This document shows positions 34,531 to 46,151 of a stretch of DNA of 64,000 nt, piece by piece; the stretch's first letter is position 1; each line of letters begins with the position of its first letter. Position numbers and translations under genes: made by a program. The stretch spans positions 51,833 through 115,832 of the forward strand of contig SKCR01035556.1 of the NCBI GenBank assembly GCA_019454045.1, given 5' to 3'. The stretch is from Zanthoxylum bungeanum. Its lineage: Eukaryota > Streptophyta > Magnoliopsida > Sapindales > Rutaceae. Under the pieces are notes generated by a model that had not been told where the DNA came from, ran no database searches, and saw only the letters and a list, made by a program, of their open reading frames with translations.

Positions 34531-36050
34531 CCGAAATTAAAGAACCCTAAATTTCTTGGTGATTTTGTTTGTTTGATCATTGGATGACTTAAAACAATTG
34601 GGTAATGTTGTTTTGAAGTTCAATTTGATTGAATTTTGATTTGGAACATTTTTTCCCTTTTAAAGTGGCTTGGCCGAATTCAATAGAATATGAAATTCAT
34701 TGTGTTTTTTGTATTTTGATTCATTGGATGAATTTAATTGATTTGGGAATGATGATTGTGGATTCAATTGGATTGAAACCGAATCGGATTGGAAAAACCC
34801 CTAATTGCCGAGAACAAAGCATGTAAAATGGGTTTGATTTTAATAAATTATGTTGGACACTATTTGTCATTAAAGTGCATGATTAAGTATGCTAATTGAT
34901 GTTTTAGAAATATTAATTGGGTGGTTAATTGTGTATTACACTTAGGTTAATTAATTATGGAATTTAGAATTTTACAAGTTAATTAATTGGGCTTGTTTTT
35001 GGAAATTGGGCCTTTTAGGTTGTTAATTGGGCTTTTGGGCTTGGTTGTACAAGTTAGGTTTAGGCCAATTTGGTTGGATCCAATTGGGCCTAAAACCGCA
35101 TCCATAAAGTCCAATTATGACTTAATGGACCTTAATATTTTAATTGGGCCTAATGGGCCAAAATTGATTTATGGGCTTATGGGGTAACTCCCGGATTGGA
35201 TTTTGGTTGTTCGGTTTGACCCGAGTTGACCAAAAGTCCACGCCTTATAGAAATTAATTAAAAGCCCATTGGACTTTAATTAAATAAACATTAGATGTTA
35301 ATCGGGCTTTGAGACCCGTTGCGATTAAATTTGGAATTTAAGTCGTAAAGGTTCGTTAATAAAAGTGTAATATTTAATTTGGAATTAAATAGTGAATTAG
35401 AATTAAATGCGTATTAAATTGGATTTAATTATGTAGTTTAATTTAATTCAAGAATTCGTACTTTGAGTACTTATTCGCAAAACGAGTTTGACTCGAGCAA
35501 AAATCAAATCGTTGTTTGAACATTGGATGATCACTAATTATCAGATTAATTAATTGGATTTGATTGATTGATAACATGCTTGTATGAATACATGGTTGCG
35601 ATGCATGAATAATGTATATCAGATGGATATTAGTCGGGTGGGATAATTTTGGAAATTGTAATAAATTTGATTTATTAATTGGACCTGCGTGTCCAGCCTT
35701 ATCACCTCCATACTCTTTGTATTCTCTTCTCACCTATTCCCCTCAATGTAATTGAGGTTTCTTTAGAAGTGTAGTGTAACGGGTAGAAGTAAATACATGT
35801 GCTAGCTTTGGAGAGAGAAAATGAGAGATTTGATCTAGGATCAATGTAAAGTATCCATCCGCATATCATTATTATTTTATTTCATACTCGCTTTATTATG
35901 TGTTTAGAATGCATGTTTAAGGGTGTATGATGATGAGACCTTAACAAAGATAATAAATTGGTAGCCAATTTGCACGCGAAAAACCCTCATCAAATATCAT
36001 GCGTTTTTCCTTCCATTGAGTGATTCTTACTCAAGATCCGAGATTGGCAT

Positions 36051-36432
36051 GGGTTGTTGGCCAAAGTCAAGCCCTTGTCCGTCAAGATGTGTTTGAATCA
36101 CGAAGGCTTTGTTCCATATCAGTGTCTTGTCCAAGTTGTGGTTTGTTGGCCAAAGTCAAGACCACTTCTTGTCCATCGACATTGATTACGAAGCTTTCCA
36201 TGGTCAATGGGTCGCTCTTGACTGGGATCACTAGGTTTGTTGTGCCAAAGCCAAGGCTTAGTTGATTCAGAGGAAAAAGGTTAGGTAATACATTGGATGT
36301 ATTGGCATATAAAGATATATGTTTAGGATTTGGATATCCGTCTACTGGATCTAGGAATTGGATGAGATCCGATTGATCTTCGAGATCTACCTAGTAATTA
36401 TCATACAATTTGTTGGCCAAAGTCAAGATTGT
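36051..36432 (+). other. GCCAAAG hairpin array in C leader (4 units)
   Basis: Units 36051-36074 (GGG/CCC), 36138-36165 (GTGGT/ACCAC), 36231-36261 (CTAGGT/GCTTAG with T.G and G.T pairs) and 36405-36432 (ACAAT/ATTGT). The last extends to ten pairs with one wobble (ATCATACAAT with ATTGTGTGAT). Loops of the first, second and fourth contain the 8-base palindrome TTGGCCAA; the third has TGTGCCAAAGC. Confidence 0.75.
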
Positions 36433-37080
36433 GTGATATTTAAAGAGATCCTAGCCCACTAGGAAACACGGTTTCCCGAGTACTCGACAGAGGGTTAGAG
36501 GCTCGCCGAAAAATAGTGGGAGGCAAGAATTGAATTTGCAATACTCGTTCAATTACTCGCCATACGCGCTCATTCAAATTATTTCGTCGTTGATTAAATG
36601 TTAGTTGGACTAATATTTAAATTGTTGTTTATAAACAGTTGGACTGTATTATATTTGATTATATATAATTGGATTATATTAATCAATATATTTGAATTAA
36701 TTAATTTCAGTTTACAGTTGATTTTATAGTTGGACTATAGTAATCAATGTAATTGAGGTTAATTAATTTAGATTATATTTGATTATATAGTTGGACTATT
36801 ATAATCATTATAATAAATAGTACCACAAATCGTTGATTAAATAGTTGGACTATTAGAATCAAGATATAAAAATGAAAGATTAGTGTTTAAGACATAATCC
36901 TGGGTGAAAATGTATTTAAACGACTTTAATTTTCAATTGGGAATAAATTTCAGGATGGTCCTGGAAAAATAATAAGTTATTTTATTTGATAAAATAACGT
37001 ATTATGCCTAAGGCCCGGAGTTAAGCAATAGTAGAGCATAATCTTTGGAAGATCATGTAATGATAACTTAAGTGCTTAAT

Positions 37081-38580
37081 CCATTATGTTTGTCATAATT
37101 ATGTTCACAGCAAGTATTAAAATTGGATTTTAGATACTTATTGTGGTACATAAAATATATATATTGATGTTCAGAATCTATTTTGAATAGGATACTGACT
37201 TCAATTGAGATTTATCTGCGAATTGAAAACGGGACGAAAGTTGCTGTTTTAACCGTAGATATCTGAATTTAGGAACTACCTTCGGGTTAGTACTTAAATT
37301 TAGAAACTGTTATAATGTAGCTAGTTTGACTAGAAATGTTATCTCTATATCGCGTATAACCCGCTGCGGGTGTACCTTTATATTCTAGAACACTAAAGTG
37401 TTTCATTATATAAAGATGATATTGAGATAAACACATTAGATGTGAATAACAGAATTTATATTTTGAATATAAATGATATCTCAATTATATAACATGACAA
37501 ATAAATAGCTCAAACTGATTTGATCAGTTAAGAAACTTAATTGTGGCATAGTTGTCAGGGACATTACTAAACAAGAATCGTATATCCGCACTTTTGAAGA
37601 GCGGTACTAGGACTGATTTGATTCCATTCAAATAAAGTCTACGAATCTAGTCTATTTGGGCAAAGTGCCTAAAACACTATTTACTTGGTAAAAGTGTAAA
37701 TGCCACCGATCTGTTAGCCCTACTTCATAGTGAAGCAAGTGGGCCCATGTCTAGCTAGGCTAGATATGGATTTGAATATTTCGTGACCTGTACGGATGTG
37801 GCATCGCGTATGGTTATGTGTTTCTTTTGAAACACAAATCGGAAACTTTTAGAGTTTCGACACGAAATAGACAAATAGATCGGCTAAAGTATTAAACCGT
37901 CATGGTAAGACTGTAATTGAAATACTTAAGCAATAAGTTCTAGTTTTTTTATGAAAGAGTATAGTATTCTTTCAAATAAGGACTCCTCCCGGAATACGTC
38001 AGTTTGACGGTGTTGTCCGAAACGGATTAACCGAATTTTGTTAGACATAATAAGGTTAATCACGAGTCACTCTGAGCTAACCATTTCCTTCAACGATAAG
38101 CTTTAAACAGTGCAAGAACTTATTTTGAATAAGGTTCCATAATAATCTGTTTGACAATATCATATTAGATATGAACGGGAAAGAAACCGGGTTTCTCATT
38201 CCTGATAATTTGGGTATGCTAGGCATATGTTTGGATGATACCAAACTAAAACCCAATAGGATAAGTGCCAAATGTAGGTTATCCTAGGGATACCATAAGT
38301 ATTGTACTTATACATCTCACAAGAGAACAATTAGATTGTTACTACTCACCATAACGGTTTTCCTGAAAGGAATACCGATATGCAGTGGTAAGTGGGAGGA
38401 TAGTATAACTCGATGGAAATCGGAGTAATACTGTTCAAGGCACTGAATCTTAATGGAACATGAATAGTTCATCCAGGATGAGACTATTACCATTAATCTT
38501 CGAATACACAAAAAACCCGCGTAGGTCGGAAAGAGTCAGAAAAACCTGGGGTATGAGTTCTGATCGCAACCTCATAAACC
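37081..38580 (+). pseudogene. Fossil protease-integrase region of C
   Basis: Directly after the leader the sequence corresponds to the end of gag/protease, so gag is missing altogether. GAG-pre-integrase and integrase homology follow to about 38575, ending in the linker before RT. The integrase motif that reads TPYEIWTG in E has TAG at 38166-38168 and TGA at 38172-38174. No open frame of note. It stops at a junction with F leader. Confidence 0.82.
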
Positions 38581-39038
38581 CAACATTTGGCACGTTCAGG
38601 ATTTCCACTTTCACTTGAATTTGTCTAGTATCAAATATACATCTGGCATGGATAAAATTCTATCAACTACACCCTCACTGCTTTGGCACTTTCTCGGATG
38701 CAGCCATAGAAAGATACCCATAAACCGTATTGACAAGACGGACCAAGAAACATGCATCCAATACATGTCACTTTACTGCCTTATTTAAGCGAGGATATTC
38801 CTCAAGAAAGCATTGCTCTATATCAAATGCAGAATATAATCTAGATCAATTTCTAAACAGTTCAATTCTACCTTAGAAAACATAACATAACTTAACCATT
38901 AAATTTCTGTTACGTTTCCTGTTAGCGCAGAACCAAAAATTCAAGAAATATCTAAATTACATGCGTGTGCAAACATCAAAATTGGATTATATATCATATA
39001 TCAAGCATGAAAAATGTAATGGATGAAGGATCAGACCT

Positions 39039-39050
39039 GCTTTGATACCA
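39039..39050 (-). promoter_or_regulatory. Primer binding site of F
   Basis: Sense TGGTATCAAAGC, the AAAGC variant of the initiator Met tRNA primer site known from several plant Copia lineages. It lies five bases after the proposed LTR end CCACACA. Confidence 0.85.
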
Positions 39051-39055
39051 TTTTT

Positions 39056-41569
39056 TGTGTGGGGTTTGGCGCGGGCGCAGGCGGAAGCACATGGTTCGGG
39101 TGAAACCATAATTTTAAAACTTTTAAATTACCGAATAAATTATTCAATATCCAATATGAATAATTTATTCATATTTCACCTAAACATATTTATTCGATAT
39201 CAAATAACGATATAAATAGCTAAGGAACATAGCGAAATTTTTACGAAAATGTTTTTCTGTAAATTGGCATAAAACATGTTTTTGACCGAACCGACCACCC
39301 AATACACATGAGGGCTGCCCAGGTCATCCCCAACAGTGTTAGGGCAGTTCATGGGCTGCCCGAACAGTGACTAATTCACTGTTTGGGTAGCCGTCACCCT
39401 GTTGGCTCAAAATTCACATGGTAACGCCATTTTTCACCGTTTTCGCATATTTCAACTCCGAAATAATTTTTGGTAATTTCTCCAATGCTCAAAACACATC
39501 CAATACATTTATACAACATAATTTTCATCACCAAAAACACAGAATTTCCAGATCTGATTTTGAAACAAAAATATCATTTTCTTGCTTTAAATCCAATTTT
39601 CTCAACATTAATCATATTAATATTAACACCAACCAAAGCCACCACCTATGAAGAACTCAAGAATAATTTTAGGAGTTACAAGAGTGGTCATAACACTCTA
39701 TAATGGCAACAAGTCATCAAATGACAAAATTGAACTAATATTACAATAATATTATCCAATCTAACTTCACACATGCATCTAGCCTCCAAATCAAAAGCCC
39801 TAAAATATAAGAAAGAAAGAAACCCTAGAACTATTCTAGATATTCAAGAACAAGAAACAAGCTTTCTAAGTTAAGATTATTAAAGATTACCTCCAAATCT
39901 TGTAATTTCCTTAAACTTTTTTCTTGAATTTCTTCACTTGTTCTTGACTCTTCAAGAATTTTTGGGTGCTTTCATGAAGGTGGATTTCGGCTATGGAGGT
40001 TAATTGTTGAAGAAAACAAAATTTTCTAACTTTAAATAATGGTCAAAACCGACTTAGGAGAGGGGGTGAATGACATTTTGGTCATTTGGTCATTTTTAAT
40101 ATAATTAAACAATAATAAGCCTTAAGTTGACAAATCTAATTTCTAAAACTTTAAGCTTAATAAAATCATGCCACATGTAACCAATATAATCAACATATTG
40201 CATAACATTTATGTAATATTGAAATAATTTAATTATCTAGATATTAAAATTTAAATACCAAATAATTAATTAATATGATTATTATTATATATGTATTTTT
40301 ATTTACATTGAATAACAAATACATATATTAATGGCATGTGTCAAAGTCTCATTTGACAAATAATTAATATGTATCAAATCAAATTTTCTATCAAATATAA
40401 ATACACATTAATTATTAATTGACCGAAATGCCAATAATGCATGTATTTTCGTTTAACCGATTAAACGATTCGAATTAACTCATTTAATCCGGTGAAGTAT
40501 TATGAATAATCTGTATTATTCACAATGCGTTGCCCAAGTGCTCAACGAGTACACTTCATATTGTGGGACTCTATAAGTTTAGGTTATCCCTCACGAAATC
40601 CAATTTCGTGTCCATAATTCACCCACTCATGAATTATGACGACCACGAATAATCTCGCTAAACTATACAAGTCGAGGTCATTGCATACGTATAATCCATC
40701 TATCACAGGCTATCCATATTATACTTGGGATATAGATAAGAACGTCAAATCCTTATGGTATAACATAGTCGACTTTCAAATTTACGATCTCTAAATAACA
40801 CTCGGAACTCGCATATAAAGTATACCACAACAATGGATTTACTAGATCGCAAACACGTGTAGGATACATATGCCCTATACACAAGACTGACAGATTCTAT
40901 CTTGATACACAACTAAATATCATGAGTATCAGTCCACACCCAACGAATAGGTGGAGGTCTGATCTAAATAGATTGGTGACGTGACTGCCATCAAATTGTG
41001 GAGGATACTAATATATCCACTGTGGTATCTCAAGTCGAAAGACCATTATGCTCGCTTAACTCGAGAAGATTCCTATTGATGTTGGTGTACCATCTATTAG
41101 GGAATCTTTTGTGAGTCATTCAGTGTTTATCAAATAAACACCTACATGTCTATACGAGTCTCTCGAGACTCATGGTTCATTGGGATAAATCATCGGACCA
41201 AGTCATGATATACGACATGTACTGGTCTCAGTGAATTTTACTAACCGACCCTTGTTAGTAAATCTTGACCAGGAACTTTATTTAAGGATATACAACTTAT
41301 AATGACGCTTCCCAATGTCAATTACAAACTACGTTGTAACTGCGCACTACTTTGTAAATCCTAAGGTCTTTGTCTAATATACACGTATCACTAAATTATA
41401 TTTAGTTTCAATCTAATCATAATTAGATCAAATATGTATATAAAAGACAAGAGGTTATACCATTAAATGAGTAATATTATGGAAAAAGGCGTTGATCGTA
41501 TTCATGAATCGGAAATAAATACGATCTAGATTGGCAATCTGAGCAAAATCTTAATATATACAAAAATTG
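39056..41569 (-). repeat. 5' LTR of F (far end approximate)
   Basis: The sense 3' end at 39056 (CCCCACACA) is supported by the primer site. The sense start is uncertain: TG-starting candidates lie near 41569. Sense words TTTTATATACATA near 41436-41448 could be a TATA box. Inverted repeats with 3-base centres also occur, for example around 41393-41408. No coding frame is convincing; two overlapping 77-residue forward frames (39418-39703) lie antisense in the LTR. Confidence 0.6.
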
Positions 41570-41630
41570 CATGGTCTAGGAGCGAAGCGGGATTTACCGC
41601 TATGCCTATGATGTTCGGTGACCATGACAC
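41570..41630. other. Short spacer between F and L
   Basis: About 60 bp between the approximate end of F's LTR and the start of L's LTR. It could be the original insertion site of L, or the last bases of F. Nothing else is recognisable. Confidence 0.4.
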
Positions 41631-43722
41631 TGTTGTGCTCGCAGCCCGTAGAGAGTACAGAGTAGCCCACGGGGGACTAAATCGGAGAATAAGGAGTCGC
41701 CACCTAGTGTGAACTGGGAAAAGATTTAAGGATGCACTCACCCCTCTCAAGGGAAGACCTCAAACCGTTGGGTTCAGAATGGTCCCTTACTTATGCCAGT
41801 ATAATGGACGGGTTCACACAATGGTATAGCCAATCTTATGTAGTTCATGCAAGATAATTCAAATAAACACACAAGTTTGCACACCCATAAACATTAATAT
41901 AAATAAAAGAAAATTAATTTAAGAAATAGAAGGTACAATAACAAGAATCATAATAATCAAAAGCAAATAAAGCACCAATAAATAAATAGCGAATAAAAGG
42001 AGGGGTTAATCATGCATATATGAGTATTTCCCGAGTGGTACGTGGAGTTGTATCCCAAGTACAGACCGCACTACCGTCCATTCGGATTCGGCTACGGAAT
42101 TTACGTCTGGGTTTCCATCCGATATACCACAAAGGATAATAACACACATAACCATCAATGAAATGTAAGCGGACATAAAAAATGAAATAATAAAATAATA
42201 GAAAAAGTAAATAGACAAAAGCTAAATAGCAAAATAAATGCGAAATAATAAAATAACGACGAAATAACAAACTAAATGCGAAATAATAAAATAACGATGA
42301 AATTGAATAAATAAATAAACATAAATAAATAACAAAATGTCGAAGAAAGAAAAGAATGTGACCAGAGATTTGGTCGTCTTTGATGTAGGATTTCGCATAC
42401 CCGGCTGGACGTATTTCACGTCCAGCCATGCATGCTCTGTCTGGAACTATAAAATAAGTATGATAAAGGGTGCCCTCAGGTTTTACCTTTTAAGTTGCTT
42501 TCTCGGAAGTGCGCTAGGCCATCACCGGAAGGATTGCTGGTTTACTGTTTCTGGTTGCTGATTCACTGTTTCTGCTTACTGTTTCGCTGCTTTCTGGTTG
42601 CTGTTTTTTGGGTGATTTTACTGGCTGTTTTTGCGGTTTCTGGGGCTGTTTTAGCTGGTTGTTTTTATGGTTTCTTCACAGTTTTTGGGCTGGTTGTTTT
42701 AGTTGTATTTTGGGACTGTTTTCTTCTGTTTTTCAATTTTTTTGGGTCTATTTTTTGGATTGTTTTTGCTACTATTTGTTCTGTTGGTTTGGTTTTTTTC
42801 TTGGGTTGTTTTTGCTTCTGTTTGTTCGGTTGGTTTTTGTTTCTTTTGGTTTTGGTATTGGCTGATTTTTTTGGGATGTTTCGGTGATTGAGGGGCTGCT
42901 GTGGACTGCTGTTGGTTGGCTCAGTTTTTGGTTGTTTCTAGTTTGTGGAGGGCTAGGATTTTATTTTTCGTTTTGTTTGTTGTTTGTTCGGTGGTGGGTT
43001 GTTTTGTTTTTGGTTTTGTTGTTGTCAGTTTGGGGTTATTATGTTGCTGGCTGCTTCGGTTGGCTGGTTAAATGGTTTCTTTGCTTGTGTGTGTTTGCCG
43101 TGAAAGGGAGAAGAAAGAGAGCCTAGGTTTATTTGATTATTGCCGTGTGTGTCTAGCCTCATTGTGATTATATGGGGTCCCTTTTATAATGGTTTGAAAG
43201 GATCTCTAAACAAGGGAACAAATCATGTCTATTTTGGAAATTTATTTTGGGAAAGAATCTTGTAATTTTGGTGATGAGGTGATTTCAAAATCTCATCAAA
43301 TTGGAATGTGATTTGCATGGGATTTCATATCTTGTTAAATTGGAAGGTGTTGATGAGGGAATTTGAGTATGTGTTTTTCTTGGGATTTCATCTATTTGAG
43401 AATGTTTAGCGTGCATGGGATGTTTCATGGGCCTATGGGCGTGTAAATGGTGGGTTGCATAGGCTTATGGGCGTGTGCATGTTGGGTTGTATGGGCTTTG
43501 GGCGATTGTGTGGGTTGCAGGGTAATGGGCTAGTTGCAGCCGTTGAAACAGAAACTGACTGAGTGAATCTGAGGCTGGCTAGTGAGTTCGAATCCACTGA
43601 GGTGCTAATTTTGGAGGTTTTCTTTCATTCTGTCGTTCGTTTCCCGCAACTTTCATAACTTTTCAGGTAGTGCCACCATACGAGGCTCATTATTGGGCTC
43701 ATGCAAAAATGCAGTGTCTATA
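41631..43722 (-). repeat. 3' LTR of L: Tat/Ogre-like Ty3/Gypsy element
   Basis: In the minus sense the end reads GTGGCGACTCC, then further on GCGAGCACAACA at 41631. The GGCGACTCC word near the 3' end of the LTR recalls Tat/Ogre-type LTRs. The start is near 43722 (TATAGACACTGCATTTTTGC, probably TG originally), just after a purine tract. Upstream come tandem repeats, the known layout of Tat/Ogre 3' UTRs. About 2.1 kb. Its middle (42500-43110) is extremely T/G-rich on the plus strand. Family assignment rests on remembered motifs, not a search. Confidence 0.65.
43426..43517. repeat. 32-bp tandem repeat, three copies, in L LTR
   Basis: Units 43426-43457, 43458-43489 and 43490-43517. The shared pattern is CATGGGCYTATGGGCGTGT followed by ATGTTGGGTTG. 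The third unit is four bases shorter. Confidence 0.75.
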
Positions 43723-43743
43723 GTCGCTCCCACTTTGATGGGG
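43723..43743 (-). promoter_or_regulatory. Polypurine tract of L (candidate)
   Basis: Sense ATCAAAGTGGGAGCGAC lies directly before the proposed LTR start. The position between tandem repeats and LTR fits the plus-strand primer of a Gypsy element. Confidence 0.6.
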
Positions 43744-43849
43744 CTTGTACAGTGTGTGAAAGTGACAACCTTATCAAAGTCATGCATGTATTTTTGCTTA
43801 CATGGCTCGTCGGCCGTTGCCGGACTTACCTATTGTTTCACTGCTTTTG

Positions 43850-44191
43850 TGAGATGCTTTGATTTCTAGGATTTGTTCCTGAACTGAGTTGATGGCAAGG
43901 TACTTTGACCCCTAAGTTTTGTTCCCGAACTATCGAGTGTGAGATACTTCAAACTTTGGGATTTTTTCCCGAACTTAGTTGAGTTGATGGCGAGGTGCTT
44001 TGACCCCTTGGTTTGTTACCGAACCACCGAGTGTGAGATGCTTCGTTCTCTAAGATTTGTCCCCGAACTGATTTGAGTTGATGGCGAGGTGCTTTGACCG
44101 CTAGGTTTTGTTCCCGAACGACTGAGTGTGAGATGCTTCGATCTCTGGGATTTGTTCCCGAAATAAGTTGAGTTGATGGCGAGGTGCTTCG
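43850..44191 (-). repeat. 95-bp tandem repeat of L 3' UTR, left block
   Basis: The word GCTTTGACC (or a variant) recurs at 43901, 43997, 44091 and 44186, periods 94-96 bases. Each unit has GTTCCCGAAC-type words twice, GAGTGTGAGATGCTTCG and GAGTTGATGGCGAGGTG. The block is interrupted at 44192 by solo LTR K and continues at 46152. The likely origin is the 3' untranslated region of a Tat/Ogre element, a region known to seed plant satellites (established for the clade; inference here). Confidence 0.85.
44187..44191. repeat. Target duplication of solo LTR K (CTTCG)
   Basis: CTTCG at 44187-44191 and again at 46152-46156, exactly flanking K. Joining the two sides restores a normal 95-bp repeat unit. 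Confidence 0.95.
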
Positions 44192-46151
44192 TGTTGGAAA
44201 AATTAATCCATGTCCCAAGATCAAAAGCACAAGCAAAATATATATAAAAGAATGAACAATATTGAAGTATGGCGGAATCATACTCACAAAGATCGGAATG
44301 CGGATGCGTTGATGAAATAAAACTTTCTCCTTTGTGCAGTGAAGGATTCGGCCAAGCAGAAAAGAGAAGCTCCAAGCAATGTTTGATCCTTCCAAGCTCT
44401 AAGATGAGTTTCCCATAACACCTTTGTATGATCCCTTGAAGGTGCTAGCCTTGAATGTGATTTAATGTTCCAAACAATCACAAAATCTTCAAGCTTTTGC
44501 AACAAAAACCTGAAAAATGGAGAGCTGTGAACTGTGACAGTTTCGGTAATTAGAGAGGGAGGAGAGATCTGATTTTTTGTTACAAAAATCAATTATATTT
44601 ATGCCATAATATTTATTAAATAATAATAAACTTATGACACAAACCATGCAAAGGCTTAGAGTGTCAAACACTCAATTTCCATGCAAAACCCTTGAGTGCA
44701 TTGTACACTATCTCCATGCAATACATCAATAATTAAATAATGCAAATAATGACATGTGTCATGTGGGCCCCACATGTTTCCAAATGAAAGTGGGCCCACG
44801 TGCACTCACGCGTTCGGGTCCGATATTTCCGAAATACCGAACTTACGTCGCGACGTTAATTAAATCGAATTTAAATAAATAATTGCGCCTAGCGAAATTA
44901 TTATTTACGTCGCTAACGAATTAATTCTAAATTAACTCGTTTGCCCGAATTAAAATCTAATTTTAATTTCGCGTCGAAATCGAATTTCGATTATTATATC
45001 GAATATAATAATTTTACGATTAATTCCAAATTAACCGTTCTCTCTCTTTATATAGTACTTTATCCAAGATAAAGTCTCTCCGTAATTAATCCAAGATTAA
45101 TCGAGTTTGAATCATACGTCATTGGTGAATCTTCGGGAAGCGACCCAAGAGATCCCTAGATATGTTGGCAGTAAATCCGGTTGTCGAACTATCCGAACAC
45201 GTACGTACCAAGTACTACGTTTTTCCCGATTTACAAGACAAGGTTAGCCTCTAGCAAAACGCCATGTCTACCCAATTCTCTAGAAATATTCTTATTGGAA
45301 TATAAGATCTATAACAGGCGTAGCATACCGTAGTATAGTGTATATGGAACCAGTATCGGATGATCACATGTAAGGCCTGGGGCTGGAGATGTGTCTGCCC
45401 CGTACGATACACATATCGGACATCAAGCAACCAGTCTCTTTGAATCGGATAATCCTGACCTAGTCATATTATCCCGATGGTTGCAACCATTATAGAGTAC
45501 TAGTTCTGAATCCCTCGCGATCATCTTCTCCATATGTCTGAAGTGATACTTCCATCTTGACATCACATCCAATACACTACGATTCTCGATAAACCCAGAA
45601 GATGTGTACACAGAACCCGTTAAAGCCCTGGACCACCAAAACTAAAGTTTACCGATTGTCGTAAGTACTAGCGATGCAAGTCTCAGGTTAAGATCATATG
45701 CACCTACCCTGAAGCGGACTCCCATAGACACGCAGACATACTACCAATGTGACTCCGCGGGGTCTATCCAGAGCGAAGCTGTTTTCCGTACCATCGGTAA
45801 AAACACAACCTCCTACCGCACTTGCATAAGTATCCTATACTTAATATATGAGAACTATGCCGTTGTGCCCTCACAACATGCACGAGTGCAGTACTAGTCT
45901 ATTCCGCATTATCGATGTCCGATCTCGATAATACTACGACTAGGGATATTTAATGATTAAACCTTTATGGATTGATACTGTCTCATATCATCACAATCCG
46001 GAACTAATCATAGGGACTTTTACCATTTATATATCAAAGTAAATAAATTACAAAACGGTAAAAGGCAATTTCATTACTACATAGTTAATTTTGTACAATA
46101 ATACAATATCATTTACAAAATAGTGACGCTATGGGTCATTACTGTCTAACA
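44192..46151 (-). mobile_element. Solo LTR K (Copia, A/E-type)
   Basis: One LTR of 1960 bp, sense start TGTTAGACAGTAATGACCC at 46151, end TTTCCAACA at 44192, with perfect CTTCG duplication on both sides and no internal sequence. This is the product expected from recombination between the two LTRs of one inserted element. It has the GTGGGCCC words, a CCCACGTG G-box-like word near 44794, GTGT palindromes and the inverted-repeat array (about 44870-45105). Confidence 0.95.

Larger units (their letters stand above)
33924..37080 (+). other. Untranslated leader of C
   Basis: About 3.1 kb. Order: 150-bp tandem repeats (34201-34530), TGGGCC/TTGGGC-rich stretch (34985-35180), AT-rich inverted repeats (about 35330-35440), the GGACCTGCGTGTCCAGCC block and CCCCTCAATG hairpin (35670-35760), GCCAAAG hairpins (36051-36432), CGAGTACTCG near 36477, AAATAGTGGGAGGC near 36513, then TTGATTATATAGTTGGACTA-like repeats (36650-36850). 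No coding frame supported. Confidence 0.8.
31789..38580 (+). mobile_element. Element C: non-autonomous Copia-type, 5' part, truncated
   Basis: Plus-strand 5' LTR (31789-33909), primer site, long leader and fossil pol. It starts inside D's RT; the five bases before it are GGTAG, but no second copy is visible because C ends abruptly near 38580 against F leader sequence of opposite strand. Gag is absent. The LTR subfamily (start TGTTGGACAAAATGACCC) and the pol lesions are those of B and G. Confidence 0.87.
38581..41569 (-). mobile_element. Element F: different Copia family, 5' LTR and leader only
   Basis: Minus-strand piece: 5' LTR (39056 to about 41569), primer site (39039-39050) and about 450 bp of leader. 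Gag and pol are missing because the sequence joins C near 38580. The leader matches F2 (58440-58855) closely. The leader words TTTGGCACGTTC and TTTGGCAC (38585, 38682) resemble the GCCAAAG core of the other family. Confidence 0.78.

Noticed and set aside
42495..42887. Hydrophobic 130-residue frame that looks like a membrane protein
   Set aside because: Product of the T/G-rich tract: overlapping frames give the same Phe/Leu/Val/Gly-rich composition, and it is inside the L LTR.
43588..43604. GAGTTCGAATCCACT resembles a tRNA B box / T arm
   Set aside because: No matching A box, anticodon stem or acceptor stem around it, and it lies in the L LTR.
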